Shown: positions 37,565 through 46,875, counted from the first letter of the stretch. The stretch is DNA of 64,000 bases from Chlorobium ferrooxidans DSM 13031 (GCF_000168715.1 NZ_AASE01000001.1:267110-331109); one strand, 5' to 3'. Numbers and translations: made by a program. Notes: generated from the letters alone by a model not told the origin.

Positions 37565-38113
37565 CTAAAGCTTCATCATCGGCAACGGACTCAACGGATG
37601 GCTTTTGAATCGTTCCACAGCAAGCTGCACAAGCTTTCTGTGGAATCCGGCATTGGGAAAGGCCTCAAGCACATCGGTTACAAAATCATCCTTCAGTTTG
37701 AAGCGGAGCAAACCACCAGTCATATCAATCCAGTCAGCTTTCCTGAAGAGTTCAACCAGCCACTCCGGATGCTCTTTGTATCGGGTCAGCTTGTGATGCT
37801 CCCCGATCATGGTCTCAATCTCACTCTGCCACTCCCCTTTTCCCTTTTTTTCAAGATAGTTACGGGCAAGAAGCTTTGAAGCGGGCAGATAGTCAAAACT
37901 CTTCTCTGTCCAGATCCCGAGATCATGGAAAAAGACCGCAATGGCAATTTTATCCAGGTCAACCTCCCGCTTCCTTGCAAGGGAGCAGCAGAAGTTGAAA
38001 ACCCGCAGACAGTGGTTCCGGTAAGCATCGTAATCCTCCCCCAGCACCTCCTGATAACCGGCAAACAGCTCGTCAAGCAAAAGAGAATTTATAACGCTTG
38101 TTGTATCATTCAT
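37565..38113 (-). CDS. HD-domain protein
   Basis: A 182-residue protein starting at MNDTTSVINSLLLDELF (ATG 38113; upstream in-frame codons are not family-like). It contains an HD phosphohydrolase core: His in RNHCLRVFNFCCSLA, the HD pair in VFFHDLGIWTEKSFDYLPAS and a later EHHKLTRY. Such domains hydrolyse phosphate esters of nucleotides or act as metal-dependent phosphatases; the substrate is unknown. It is divergent from the cqsS-like kinase with 265 bases between. Confidence 0.75.
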   Translation of the reverse strand: MNDTTSVINSLLLDELFAGYQEVLGEDYDAYRNHCLRVFNFCCSLARKREVDLDKIAIAVFFHDLGIWTEKSFDYLPASKLLARNYLEKKGKGEWQSEIETMIGEHHKLTRYKEHPEWLVELFRKADWIDMTGGLLRFKLKDDFVTDVLEAFPNAGFHRKLVQLAVERFKSHPLSPLPMMKL

Positions 38114-38378
38114 ATATATGGCGCACTGCCGTGTTTTTTTATTACCTATAATATATGTAAATATATAGTCTATAGTAGGCTTATTAGTGATATGAGACGG
38201 TGTTACACTCTTGGATCCGGCAGTGATTATACCCCCCTGTTGTTTCTGGTAATAAATAACAGTGACTGTCATAACAACAGCTCTGGCAATCGACGCGGGA
38301 TGATCTTGCAAGTAACGCACAGGGTGCATCTATAGCCGGAATAAAGGCTTTGGTAAGGCATAAAGAATACTGTTTCTG

Positions 38379-40943
38379 ATGCATATACTTAAAAACAAAG
38401 CCAGAGAAATTATAGAGCATGCCGAACCGAATCTCGGCGTTGTAGGGCTTTTCGGCTTTCTTGGCTATCCGGTTTATTATCTCATCTGGACCTATATCTT
38501 CCCGCAACCTTACGAGAATCTGCCGCTGCGCATATTCTGCGCCTTCATCAGCATCCCCTGGGTACTCTACCGGTTTATTCCCAAAAAGCTGAAAGAGATT
38601 TTCCCGGTCTATTTTTTCATTTCGCTCTTTATTGTTATTCCTTTCTTTTTCAGCTTCATGACGCTGAAAAACGAATTCTCAGTGGTATGGGCAATGTCCA
38701 CTATGGCCGGTTTATTCCTGTTGACACTGCTTATGTCAGACCGGGTCCTGGTCAGCATCATGACCGGAGCAGGATTCATGGCTGCCTATGTCACGGTGCT
38801 TACGATTGACGGCAGGGTCAGCTTCACCTACTTCATACCTGAGTACATTCCTATTTTCATCTTCTCCATTGCAGGAAGCATTATTGCCAGCCATAAGCAA
38901 CAGCAGGCCTACAAGTCGAAAATTGCTCTCATGAAAAGCCTGAGCGGCAGTATCGCCCATGAGATGAGAAACCCGCTCAATGCCATTACCAATGCGATTG
39001 CTTCTGTACAAAACACGCTGCCCGTAAAACCGGGAATAGATGCGGCGGCTAAAAGCTACTACCGTTTGAGCCATTCCGGCCTCATCAATATTCATAATAT
39101 CATTGAGGATAGTTCGCACACGCTGAGCAGTGCAAACAAGATCATTGACTCCATCCTCACCAGCCTGCAGGGCGGAGAGGTGATCGTCGATGAATTTATC
39201 CGGATCAAATCCGAAAACGCAATTGAAACTGCACTGAGCAGATTTCCTTACAATGATGTCAAAGAACAAAAGGTTATCAGCTTTGAAAAATGCATGAACT
39301 TTGATTTTCTGGGAGATCGAGATCTCTTCTTCTTTGTCATCTTCAATCTGCTTAAAAATGCTCTTTACTATAAGGATAGAAATAACTTCCATATATCGAT
39401 CGCTACTGATGTAACCGCTTTGTCGAATATCATCAGGGTCAAAGACAATGGACCGGGGATAAAAGCAAAAAATATTGAGCAGATTTTTGAGAGTTTTTAT
39501 ACCTCGAACAAAAAAGGAGGAAACGGGCTGGGTTTATCCTTCTGCAGACGGGTGATTGAATCGTTCGGAGGCACTATCGTCTGTAGCTCAAAGGAGGGGG
39601 AGTGGACTGAATTCACCATAACACTGCCAAAGTATTATTCCAAAACCGTTCGGGAGATTAAAAGAAACATCCTTCGTAAAAAAAGGATTCTTGTAACCGA
39701 TGATGACAGCAGCAACCGCCTGATTATCTCAAAATACCTTTCGGAACTGCATTGTCAGATCGATCAGGCAGAAAACGGCCTCCAGGCAGTCGCGATGGTT
39801 TCAGAAAAACGGTATGACCTCATTTTTATAGATTTCGAAATGCCGTTTCTGAACGGAGATCGTGCTGTCAAACTTATTCGTTCGGCACAGAACATCGATC
39901 CGTCTCTTGCCCTGCATTATCGTGACGTACCGATTATCGGCATTACTTCACTGCCGAAGCCCGAGGCAACAGAGAGAGCCGAAAAAAACGGAATGAATGA
40001 AGTACTTGCAAAACCGGTGAGCGTTACAACCACAAGAAAAATTATTGAAAAATACTTTTTTTCAGAAGCCTCTCCGGACCGGGATGAAACCGAAATAACC
40101 GTCAGCAACGAAAGAATTCTTCTGGTTGATGATAACGAGACAAGCCGGAGAATCATGAGCGCCCTGCTTGAGAACTATGGCTACCACATCGAGCAGGCAG
40201 TCAATGGCAGGGAAGCCCTTTCGTTGCTTGAAAAAGAGGATTTCGATCTGATTCTCATGGATGTGGACATGCCGGTAATGGACGGTATTGAAGCCACAAA
40301 AGCCATCAGGAGTGGTAAAAATTTCTTCCGTTTTCGCGCCGGTAAAACCATACCCATTATTGCCATCACAGGAAATAACGATGAACAAAGCTCCCGGATT
40401 CTGAAGGAGGCCGGCGTTAATTTTCATCTCTGCAAACCGGTCTTCAAGGACAAGCTTATAACAACCATTAACGTTTTACTGAAAAACAATATTCAGGAGG
40501 AGACACCAATGATCAACAATACAAGCTATGAATCAGAACAGGAGGGTTCCGACTTCTGGACAACAATAAACAGTGAAAAAATTCTTGACCGTTCAATTAT
40601 CGATGAATTGAGAGAGATAGGCGGTGATGAATTAATCGTAACGCTTTTCGCAACCTTTATCGATGATGCTGACAAATGCACTGCCGATCTTGATGAAGCG
40701 GTAGGTAATCAGGACATGAAACAGTTTGATCATCTCATTCATTCTCTCAAAGGCACCTCAGGAAGTATCGGTGCCAATAAAATGTATCTGCTTTCCGGAT
40801 ACATCAATGAGTTTTCCCGCAATGCAGCTTGGCCTGATAACAGCTCATGGATGGAAGTACTGAAAAAAGTCTATGCGGAAACCATAAAAGAGCTGAAAAA
40901 TTACATACATATTTTAGCCCAACACTCCTCCCGGCAAACCTGA
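38379..40943 (+). CDS. cqsS: CqsS-like CAI-1 quorum-sensing hybrid histidine kinase with Hpt
   Basis: An 854-residue membrane sensor. Residues ~15-172 hold about six transmembrane helices with the CqsS signature (AEPNLGVVGLFGFLGYPVYY, FPQPYENLPLR). Residues known to line the CqsS ligand pocket, as I recall, fall at the same numbers: Trp104, Ser107, Phe162; position 170 is Ala instead of Cys. HisKA has SIAHEMRNPL with His194. The HATPase shows NLLKNALYY, DNGPG and GNGLGLSFCR. Two receivers follow: REC1 (DDD 441-443, Asp485, Lys545) and REC2 (DD 584-585, Asp628, Lys686). The C-terminal Hpt has His788 in HLIHSLKGTSGS. Vibrio CqsS lacks the Hpt and uses separate LuxU. cqsA follows, 509 bases downstream. 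Confidence 0.88.
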   Translation: MHILKNKAREIIEHAEPNLGVVGLFGFLGYPVYYLIWTYIFPQPYENLPLRIFCAFISIPWVLYRFIPKKLKEIFPVYFFISLFIVIPFFFSFMTLKNEFSVVWAMSTMAGLFLLTLLMSDRVLVSIMTGAGFMAAYVTVLTIDGRVSFTYFIPEYIPIFIFSIAGSIIASHKQQQAYKSKIALMKSLSGSIAHEMRNPLNAITNAIASVQNTLPVKPGIDAAAKSYYRLSHSGLINIHNIIEDSSHTLSSANKIIDSILTSLQGGEVIVDEFIRIKSENAIETALSRFPYNDVKEQKVISFEKCMNFDFLGDRDLFFFVIFNLLKNALYYKDRNNFHISIATDVTALSNIIRVKDNGPGIKAKNIEQIFESFYTSNKKGGNGLGLSFCRRVIESFGGTIVCSSKEGEWTEFTITLPKYYSKTVREIKRNILRKKRILVTDDDSSNRLIISKYLSELHCQIDQAENGLQAVAMVSEKRYDLIFIDFEMPFLNGDRAVKLIRSAQNIDPSLALHYRDVPIIGITSLPKPEATERAEKNGMNEVLAKPVSVTTTRKIIEKYFFSEASPDRDETEITVSNERILLVDDNETSRRIMSALLENYGYHIEQAVNGREALSLLEKEDFDLILMDVDMPVMDGIEATKAIRSGKNFFRFRAGKTIPIIAITGNNDEQSSRILKEAGVNFHLCKPVFKDKLITTINVLLKNNIQEETPMINNTSYESEQEGSDFWTTINSEKILDRSIIDELREIGGDELIVTLFATFIDDADKCTADLDEAVGNQDMKQFDHLIHSLKGTSGSIGANKMYLLSGYINEFSRNAAWPDNSSWMEVLKKVYAETIKELKNYIHILAQHSSRQT

Positions 40944-41452
40944 GTTGATGCGTAGTCACTTTGGAGAAAAGCCGCCAGAAACGCGGTTGAACCGCTAAAA
41001 GGTTACATCCGCAAGCACTCTCCTCCTCGTTTTAACCCTCATATTTCACTGCTCCGGAAGGAAGAGCTATAACGCTAATTATCAAAACATTCTGTATCTT
41101 CATTTCATCATATTTTATCATATTTCGCTCCGGTCAGCCGGTTGGATTATTATTCCTGTTCCGATTTGATCGCTGAAATATGCCGATAGTGAATGATGAT
41201 GAAGAGTTCACATGGTTTTCATGTATGAGAAGGTTAAGGCGATGTACAAGGAAGCAGTACGATAACCTCTATCATCCTGAACCATTATGATGGCTGAATG
41301 GATTACAAACCAAGTATGATCTGATGGTCAGGATCCCCGGTAAACTATCTGCGGGGAAGATAATTCTATAATTTAAATCGCTTCCAACAGAGTACTTTTC
41401 TTACAACGAACTGCTGCCAATTAAGCACGGGCCAATCCAGATGAGGTAAGCA
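40944..41452. promoter_or_regulatory. cqsS-cqsA intergenic region
   Basis: A 509-base spacer, AT-rich, without a credible gene. It has a tight palindrome GCGGTTGAACCGC (40983-40995) just past cqsS, a tandem ATCATATTTT/ATCATATTTC near 41106-41128, and a stem-loop TCCCCG/CGGGGA (41334-41357). The length suggests cqsA has its own promoter. GAGGTAAG precedes the cqsA ATG. Confidence 0.5.
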
Positions 41453-42652
41453 ATGAGCATGACCGGTTTGCCCATTCCCGATTTTCTTGATGCGCGACTA
41501 CTCGCCTATGAGGAAGCATCGATCAAAACACGCAGGAATGGAAAGCCCCTCGTACTCGGCAAAAAACCACAGCCGGAATCAATTATTCTCCAGAGCAATG
41601 ATTATCTGAGCATTTCAAACCACCCTCAAGTTTTACAGGCGCAGATAGCAAGACTCGAACAGGGAGGCCATGAAATGGTCATGTCGGCGGTTTTTCTCCA
41701 TGAGGACAGCGACAAATCGCTCTTTGAAAAGGCAATGGCCAGGCTTGTCGGGTTTGAACATGCAATTTTATGCCAATCCGGATGGGCGGCAAATGTTGGT
41801 ATCATGCAGACCATTGCCGACCAGAATACTCCTGTCTATATAGATTTTTTCACCCACATGTCACTCTGGGAAGGGGTCAAAACATCCGGAGCCCCCTTTT
41901 ACACCTTTATGCATAACGATGCCGCTCATCTGGAAAATCTGGTAAAACAGCATGGTCAGGGCATTATTGTTGTGGATTCTCTCTACAGTACAACCGGAGA
42001 TATTGCCCCTCTCACCGAGATCATCGATATCGCCAATCGTCACAACTGTCTCTCCCTCGTCGATGAATCACACTCTCTGGGTACGCATGGGCCCCGGGGA
42101 GCCGGGCTGGTTGCCTCACTCGGCCTGACCGACAGGGTACATTTCATAACCGGCAGCCTTGCAAAAGCCTTCGCCGGCAGAGCGGGCATAATTCTCTGTT
42201 CGCAACGATTTGCCGAGTACTACCCCTACGCAGCCTATCCTGCCATTTTCAGCTCAGCTCTTCTTCCTCATGACATAGCCGGTTTGTCTGCAACCCTCGA
42301 TGTGATTATCAACAGTGACGACCGGAGAAAAAAACTGCATGACAATGCTCTTTTTTTTCGAAACGGACTGGAGAGTCTTGGCTATTTTCTGGCCAGCCAG
42401 TCACAGATCATCTCACTTGAACCCGGAAGTGAACCCCAAATGGAAATATTGCGGGATGCGCTGGAAGATCGAAATGTATTCGGCTCTGTATTCTGTGCGC
42501 CTGCAACACCGAAAAACCGCACGCTCATGCGTTTTTCACTCAATAGCGACATGGAAATCGACGAACTGCAGCAGGTACTCGACGTCTGCGCATCAATAAG
42601 AGATGAGGTGGGTATGCGGGAATGGAAGTCAACCAAAAGGAAAAAAACCTGA
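41453..42652 (+). CDS. cqsA: CAI-1 autoinducer synthase (CqsA family)
   Basis: PLP-dependent alpha-oxoamine synthase that joins an amino substrate (SAM or aminobutyrate in Vibrio) with a fatty acyl-CoA to make the precursor of an alpha-hydroxyketone signal. The 399-residue protein carries the family N-terminus [84 protein letters not shown] and [17 protein letters not shown]. Lys238 in [13 protein letters not shown] is the PLP lysine. Motifs such as FTHMSLWEG and [13 protein letters not shown] set it apart from BioF, Kbl and HemA. It lies downstream of a CqsS-like receptor on the same strand. Confidence 0.9.
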   Translation: MSMTGLPIPDFLDARLLAYEEASIKTRRNGKPLVLGKKPQPESIILQSNDYLSISNHPQVLQAQIARLEQGGHEMVMSAVFLHEDSDKSLFEKAMARLVGFEHAILCQSGWAANVGIMQTIADQNTPVYIDFFTHMSLWEGVKTSGAPFYTFMHNDAAHLENLVKQHGQGIIVVDSLYSTTGDIAPLTEIIDIANRHNCLSLVDESHSLGTHGPRGAGLVASLGLTDRVHFITGSLAKAFAGRAGIILCSQRFAEYYPYAAYPAIFSSALLPHDIAGLSATLDVIINSDDRRKKLHDNALFFRNGLESLGYFLASQSQIISLEPGSEPQMEILRDALEDRNVFGSVFCAPATPKNRTLMRFSLNSDMEIDELQQVLDVCASIRDEVGMREWKSTKRKKT

Positions 42653-42700
42653 CAGGTCTTCTGTTACAACTTATCCCTCAGAGCGATGACAAGGAGCCGG

Positions 42701-43171
42701 TCATGATGCTGTGAAGCTCTTCTGAAGGTTAGCCAGATAGTGATCAATCAGGGAGGTAAACTCCATTACCACCAGCGGGGAGATGATGATCTGCAGAAAC
42801 GAGGGGAAATCGACCATCACTTCACCTTTTGTTTTCAGCACTATCGCGGTTCCAGCCTCTTTCTGCCGTAGTACCCACTCCCCTTCGACCTTCGCATTGC
42901 CGACTCCGGCAACAGAACTCCATGCAATTTTCCGTGAAGCCGCCTCGACAGAGTAGCAACAGGCATAGATTGTCTGCTGCAGCGTGTAGCTGCCGATACC
43001 GATCTTTTCCATCTCCCAGCAAAAGGTATTGGAGCCAAGATCAATCAACCGGTCAACTTTCGGAAAATGAGAGGCAGAACGGGGGACATCGGCAAGAAGA
43101 TCGAACACCTTATCGGTTGCAGCAGGAGTTTCAAACGCCCGCTCTATATTGATCTCGACAGAAAATGACAT
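42701..43171 (-). CDS. SRPBCC (START-like) protein
   Basis: A 156-residue protein starting at MSFSVEINIERAFETPA. It has the SRPBCC/polyketide-cyclase-like pattern: a first strand, VFDLLADVPRSASHFPKVDRLIDLG, long antiparallel strands and a C-terminal helix (PLVVMEFTSLIDHYLANLQKSF). Such folds bind hydrophobic ligands; no ligand can be named. The start lies next to the right end of a MITE-like repeat. It is last in a minus-strand row after two L,D-transpeptidases and converges with cqsA. Confidence 0.7.
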   Translation of the reverse strand: MSFSVEINIERAFETPAATDKVFDLLADVPRSASHFPKVDRLIDLGSNTFCWEMEKIGIGSYTLQQTIYACCYSVEAASRKIAWSSVAGVGNAKVEGEWVLRQKEAGTAIVLKTKGEVMVDFPSFLQIIISPLVVMEFTSLIDHYLANLQKSFTAS

Positions 43172-43176
43172 AGGGG

Positions 43177-43254
43177 CAACTCGGTTAATTTGTTCCGCGA
43201 TTTCCCGATTCACCGGGATCGCACTCAACCCGCTCAAAACAAGGCTTGGCGGTG
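43177..43254 (-). repeat. MITE-like repeat, internally deleted
   Basis: Begins CAACTCGGTTAATTTGTTCC (compare CACCGTGATTAATTTG elsewhere) and ends GGCGGTG at 43254, with most of the interior missing. It lies between the SRPBCC gene and the L,D-transpeptidase gene. Confidence 0.6.
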
Positions 43255-43273
43255 CCCTCAGAAGAGCCGATAA

Positions 43274-44956
43274 TTACAATTGGAGAAGAGGTTTATCCAG
43301 AGCTTTCAGCACAGCACTATCTCTGTTGTAGACATCATCGAGAAAAACAATCTCATCACCTTCGGCAAAAGCTGTCAGATAGAGGATAAACACCGGAATC
43401 CGTTTCGGCAGGTAGACCGTGGCTGTTTTTCCGGTATTTATTGCCGCCTGAATCCTCTCCCTGCTCCATTTCAGACTGTCCTGGAGAACCAGCCTGGCGA
43501 GTTCCTGGGGATTTTCAACCCTGATGCAACCGGAACTGAAGGTTCTGCTGCTCTTTTCAAAAAGATCCTTGGTCGGCGTATCATGCAGATAGACTGTATG
43601 GCGATTCGGCAGCATAAATTTGATCCTGCCCAATGCCCCATGATCTCCGGCGGTCTGCTGCAAACGGTAAGGGAAATTTGCTCCCGTATATTGTGACCAG
43701 TTGACCGATGCAGGATTGACAACAGTACCATTCCGGTCAAGGATGTTCAGCTTTTTCCTGCTGAGATAGGAGCTGTTTTTGCGGATAGCCGGCAAAACAT
43801 CTTTCGCCAGAATTGTCGGAGGCACAACCCAGCGGGGATTGAAGATAATATACTGCATATCCGCCTTGAAAACCGGCGTTTCACGATAGGGCTGCCCGAC
43901 AATGACCCGTGTTCCCCAGCGGTTACGACCATGTTCGACATAACGCAGGGAAAATTCCGCAATGTTAACCAGTACGTAGGTCGGCTCAAGATCGTTCATG
44001 AACCATCTGCACCGCTCCAGATTGATGCGGATCTGTTCAATACGACGCTCGACAGGCAGATTCATAGCCCTGAAGGTAGCAGGCCCGGGCACACCATCCG
44101 CAACCATTCCGTTCCGCTTCTGAAAACGCTTTACTGCCTCAACCATCCGCCGGTCATAGATCCTTGAGGTATCATTGGCCACTGCCGTCATGTCACCGGA
44201 TACAACCAGGCGTTTGCGTAATGGCAAGACACGATTGTCCGTGGCACCCTCTTTCAGTCCTGTCAAATCGGGAACGACCGGCCAGCCTCCTTCTTTGGCA
44301 AGAGCGCGATCCCGGATAAGACCTTTTCTCAATTGGAGGTATTCGGGTCGCTGCGGACGAAGTTCCGCCAAAACACCTGCAATCCGTTCAGCAGTTACAG
44401 CATTCTGAAGCCGGAACTCCATGGCTGTGCTTCGATGAAAATCATTGATATTCCAGTTCGGATCAAGGCTGACGGGATCAACCTTGCCATAACGCAGATG
44501 TGTGGCAAGCGTGAGAAATGCGTCACTCAAAAGAAGATCATAGTTCGCCTCCTGCTGGGGCGTCTGGGGGGGCTGATTGTAAAAAACCCTGAGCGCCCTT
44601 AGGTGATAATCCGCAGGATCAAGTCCATCATCGGCAGCACTTTCTATGGCTGTAATCAGCTCGGTAATCATCGTCCGCTTTATCCAGACAGGCCTGTATC
44701 CCCGTGCAGCATAGAATCGGGCCAGGCGGTTTCGGAACGAGATCCCTTCCACCAGAGCGAGCTCTGTGCCCTGCACTGTTTTACGGGTAAAGTAACTGCG
44801 GATATGCTCTGTTACAGGGTCAGGAACGACACTCTTCTGGCTAATAACAGGATTTTGCACTTGTGGTTGAAGAGTAACCTTCTGAGGTGCGGGTGCCCTT
44901 GCCGGAACCGGTTGAACAGGACTGAATGCAAGCCAGACAAGAAGAATACCAATCAT
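43274..44956 (-). CDS. L,D-transpeptidase, YcbB/LdtD-like
   Basis: A 560-residue periplasmic enzyme that makes 3-3 (L,D) crosslinks in peptidoglycan. A short signal peptide (MIGILLVWLAFSPVQPVPARA) is followed by a scaffold domain (ARFYAARGYRPVWIK, DDGLDPADYHL). A peptidoglycan-binding domain follows (YDRRMVEAVKRFQKRNGMVADGVPGPATFRAMN). The YkuD catalytic domain has HDTPTKDLFEKSSRTFSSGCIRVENP, with the nucleophilic Cys in SSGCIRV and an upstream His. The order matches YcbB-type enzymes. It starts 15 bases after the preceding L,D-transpeptidase gene. Confidence 0.92.
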   Translation of the reverse strand: MIGILLVWLAFSPVQPVPARAPAPQKVTLQPQVQNPVISQKSVVPDPVTEHIRSYFTRKTVQGTELALVEGISFRNRLARFYAARGYRPVWIKRTMITELITAIESAADDGLDPADYHLRALRVFYNQPPQTPQQEANYDLLLSDAFLTLATHLRYGKVDPVSLDPNWNINDFHRSTAMEFRLQNAVTAERIAGVLAELRPQRPEYLQLRKGLIRDRALAKEGGWPVVPDLTGLKEGATDNRVLPLRKRLVVSGDMTAVANDTSRIYDRRMVEAVKRFQKRNGMVADGVPGPATFRAMNLPVERRIEQIRINLERCRWFMNDLEPTYVLVNIAEFSLRYVEHGRNRWGTRVIVGQPYRETPVFKADMQYIIFNPRWVVPPTILAKDVLPAIRKNSSYLSRKKLNILDRNGTVVNPASVNWSQYTGANFPYRLQQTAGDHGALGRIKFMLPNRHTVYLHDTPTKDLFEKSSRTFSSGCIRVENPQELARLVLQDSLKWSRERIQAAINTGKTATVYLPKRIPVFILYLTAFAEGDEIVFLDDVYNRDSAVLKALDKPLLQL

Positions 44957-44971
44957 TCGTAACTCAATACA

Positions 44972-45688
44972 TTATGAAAATGGATCGAAAACACTCTGGT
45001 GAAGGGCAAGATCGGGTTTGAGCACGGTTGACTTGAGCGCATAGTCCCTTCCTCCCTGATAGATAAATATGCAGCTCCCGCCCTTTATCAGGTTGATTAC
45101 CTGCTGAAAAGCATCAAAAGAGAGCGCAGGGCAACCCTGACTTCTGCCAAGACGGCCATGCTTCCTTATATAGTCATAGGAAACATAATCCGCGCCATGC
45201 ATCACAATACTTCTCATTTGAGCATTATCATTAATCCCCGGCTCCATTCCAAGAAGTCTGAGAGAATAACCATTTTTGCCGTCATAGGTATTTCCTGTTG
45301 TATAAAAACCGAGACTGCTTTGATTGGAACCCGGTTGATTGGAAAAGCTCTGCGCATAGTTTTCGCCACTTCCGCTGCCATGCGCAACAAGTCCGGAATA
45401 AAGCAGCCGTCCCTCGTTGACATCAATAACAAAAAGCCGTTCCTCAACCGATGGAAGGTTAAAATCTATAACCGTAAGAATACCGTCACGGGAAACCTTG
45501 CCCTGCTCCCGGAGGGAATAATAGCCGGAAAGAGCCATACTGAGCAGCTTTGGATTTATCCGGTTTCGGAGGTCAGGGGATCGGGAGAGCGATGAAAAGT
45601 TTTTCAGGAACGGATTTGTCAGAGAGTCTCCCTTCACAGGAGAGAGCAGCATAAGCATCATTAAAAACGCAGATATCAATCGAATCAT
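44972..45688 (-). CDS. L,D-transpeptidase catalytic-domain protein (YkuD_2 type)
   Basis: A 238-residue exported protein. ATG 45688 (MIRLISAFLMMLMLLSPVKG) has a good GAGG ribosome-binding site and gives a signal peptide; the codon at 45700 would be TTG. The mature part shows the YkuD_2 family pattern: VIDFNLPSVEERLFVIDV, VAHGSGSGENYAQSFSNQPGS, SIVMHGADYV (His) and LGRSQGCPALSF (catalytic Cys). Members modify the murein sacculus. The tandem with the YcbB-like gene suggests one transcript. Confidence 0.85.
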   Translation of the reverse strand: MIRLISAFLMMLMLLSPVKGDSLTNPFLKNFSSLSRSPDLRNRINPKLLSMALSGYYSLREQGKVSRDGILTVIDFNLPSVEERLFVIDVNEGRLLYSGLVAHGSGSGENYAQSFSNQPGSNQSSLGFYTTGNTYDGKNGYSLRLLGMEPGINDNAQMRSIVMHGADYVSYDYIRKHGRLGRSQGCPALSFDAFQQVINLIKGGSCIFIYQGGRDYALKSTVLKPDLALHQSVFDPFS

Positions 45689-45979
45689 AAGCAACCTCAA
45701 TCGGAGTTAAACCGGAGCCATCAACGCTCGTCGGCATATGCATAAAAAAACCAACCCGGGTATGCAAAACACGGAACTTCAGATAAACATGAAAAACAAA
45801 TACGTAACCAAAATCCCATGATAAATGGGACAGTTCTTGCTCTTTTAACCGTAGAACAGAAGAATGGAAAACAAAAAAATAATCAGTAAAGATAAGATTT
45901 ATTTCGGCAGGTTCAAATCATCCTCAATCCCCGACGAAGCCAACGCTCTCCCGGATTCTCTTTCAGCACGAATTTATGC

Positions 45980-46701
45980 TCATCTGACAGGAGCGGTGAT
46001 AAAGCGCCAGCGTGAGTTGATGGTTACCGAAATCTCCTGATCAGCAGGGGCCAATTCAGTACTGGCTGGTGCCGGAGCTGCCCTCATGGCTACCGCCTCC
46101 ATATATGGTCGCTCCTTGTATGCAGGCTGGCCTGTGCTGACTTCGATCAACTGCCCAAGACTCCTCCTGCCGCACGGGCCATAATTTCACCCTCCCTGCG
46201 GGCATTGCCTACAGCGGATGCGAGTGCTTCCTGGCGAAGGGCATCATAACGACTTGATAAAAACATAATATTCTGAACTTCATTGGCCCCGGCCTGCACA
46301 ACAGCATCAATAACCCTGCCGATGCTGCCCAGAGCACGCACCCTGACCTTTATGGCGTGCCTTGCCGTGAACCCTTTCAGAACGTTTTTAGAGGTTGACG
46401 GCTCCCACTCCCACTTTGGTGAAACCGTAAAACCTGCCGTCACAGCATCCTCGGAGGCAACACCGGTCTTTCGCAAAGCATTCTGAACCGCCTGATACTT
46501 TTCAGCAGTATCGGCCGCAGCCCTGTCTGCACTGTTTGCATCCGACTTGATCTCCGCAATAAACTCCGCCATATCCGGCTTTACCGATACCACTCCTGAC
46601 GCCGATACCACAACCTGACTCTCTTCAGCATGAACAGAAAAAGGAAAAACAGAGTGCAGAACAAGCAGGCTTGCCGCAACGATACTCAGCCTCTTTTTCA
46701 T
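45980..46701 (-). pseudogene. SIMPL-domain periplasmic protein, frameshifted
   Basis: Encodes a signal peptide (MKKRLSIVAASLLVLHSVFPFSVHA) and a SIMPL (DUF541) domain: VVVSASGVVSVKPDMAEFIAEI, ALRKTGVASEDAVTAGFTVSPKWEW, KVRVRALGSIGRVIDAVVQAGANEV. Reading stops at TGA 46147-46149 after AAGGVLGS. One base added in the GGGCAG at ~46150-46156 restores QLIEVSTGQPAYKERPYMEAV and continues to a natural stop at 45980, giving the usual ~240-residue length ending RWRFITAPVR. It is a recent one-base lesion or a sequencing error. Start 46701 has AAGGAT upstream. Confidence 0.8.
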
Positions 46702-46820
46702 AGTTATCCTTAAATTCATTGATTTAATAATTTTAGCAACAAAGCGCACCCTAAATTGTCATGAGCAGTTTGAGAGCAGGACGGACTGAGCACAGAAACC
46801 GGAATGTACATGCAGTACAT

Positions 46821-46875
46821 GAGAATTTCGAGCACCGACCAACGATGCAATCGAATTGCGGAATAAATTTAGCGC
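46821..46875 (+). repeat. MITE-like repeat, 3' part
   Basis: GAATTTCGAGCACCGACC, CAATCGAATTGCGG and AATAAATTTAGCGC match the right half of the family. It lies between the SIMPL gene and the upstream membrane protein gene. A small hairpin ATGTAC/GTACAT precedes it (46804-46820). Confidence 0.65.

Noticed and set aside
45864..46040. 58-residue plus frame with acceptable start
   Set aside because: It lies opposite the real 3' end of the frameshifted SIMPL gene, whose protein matches its family.
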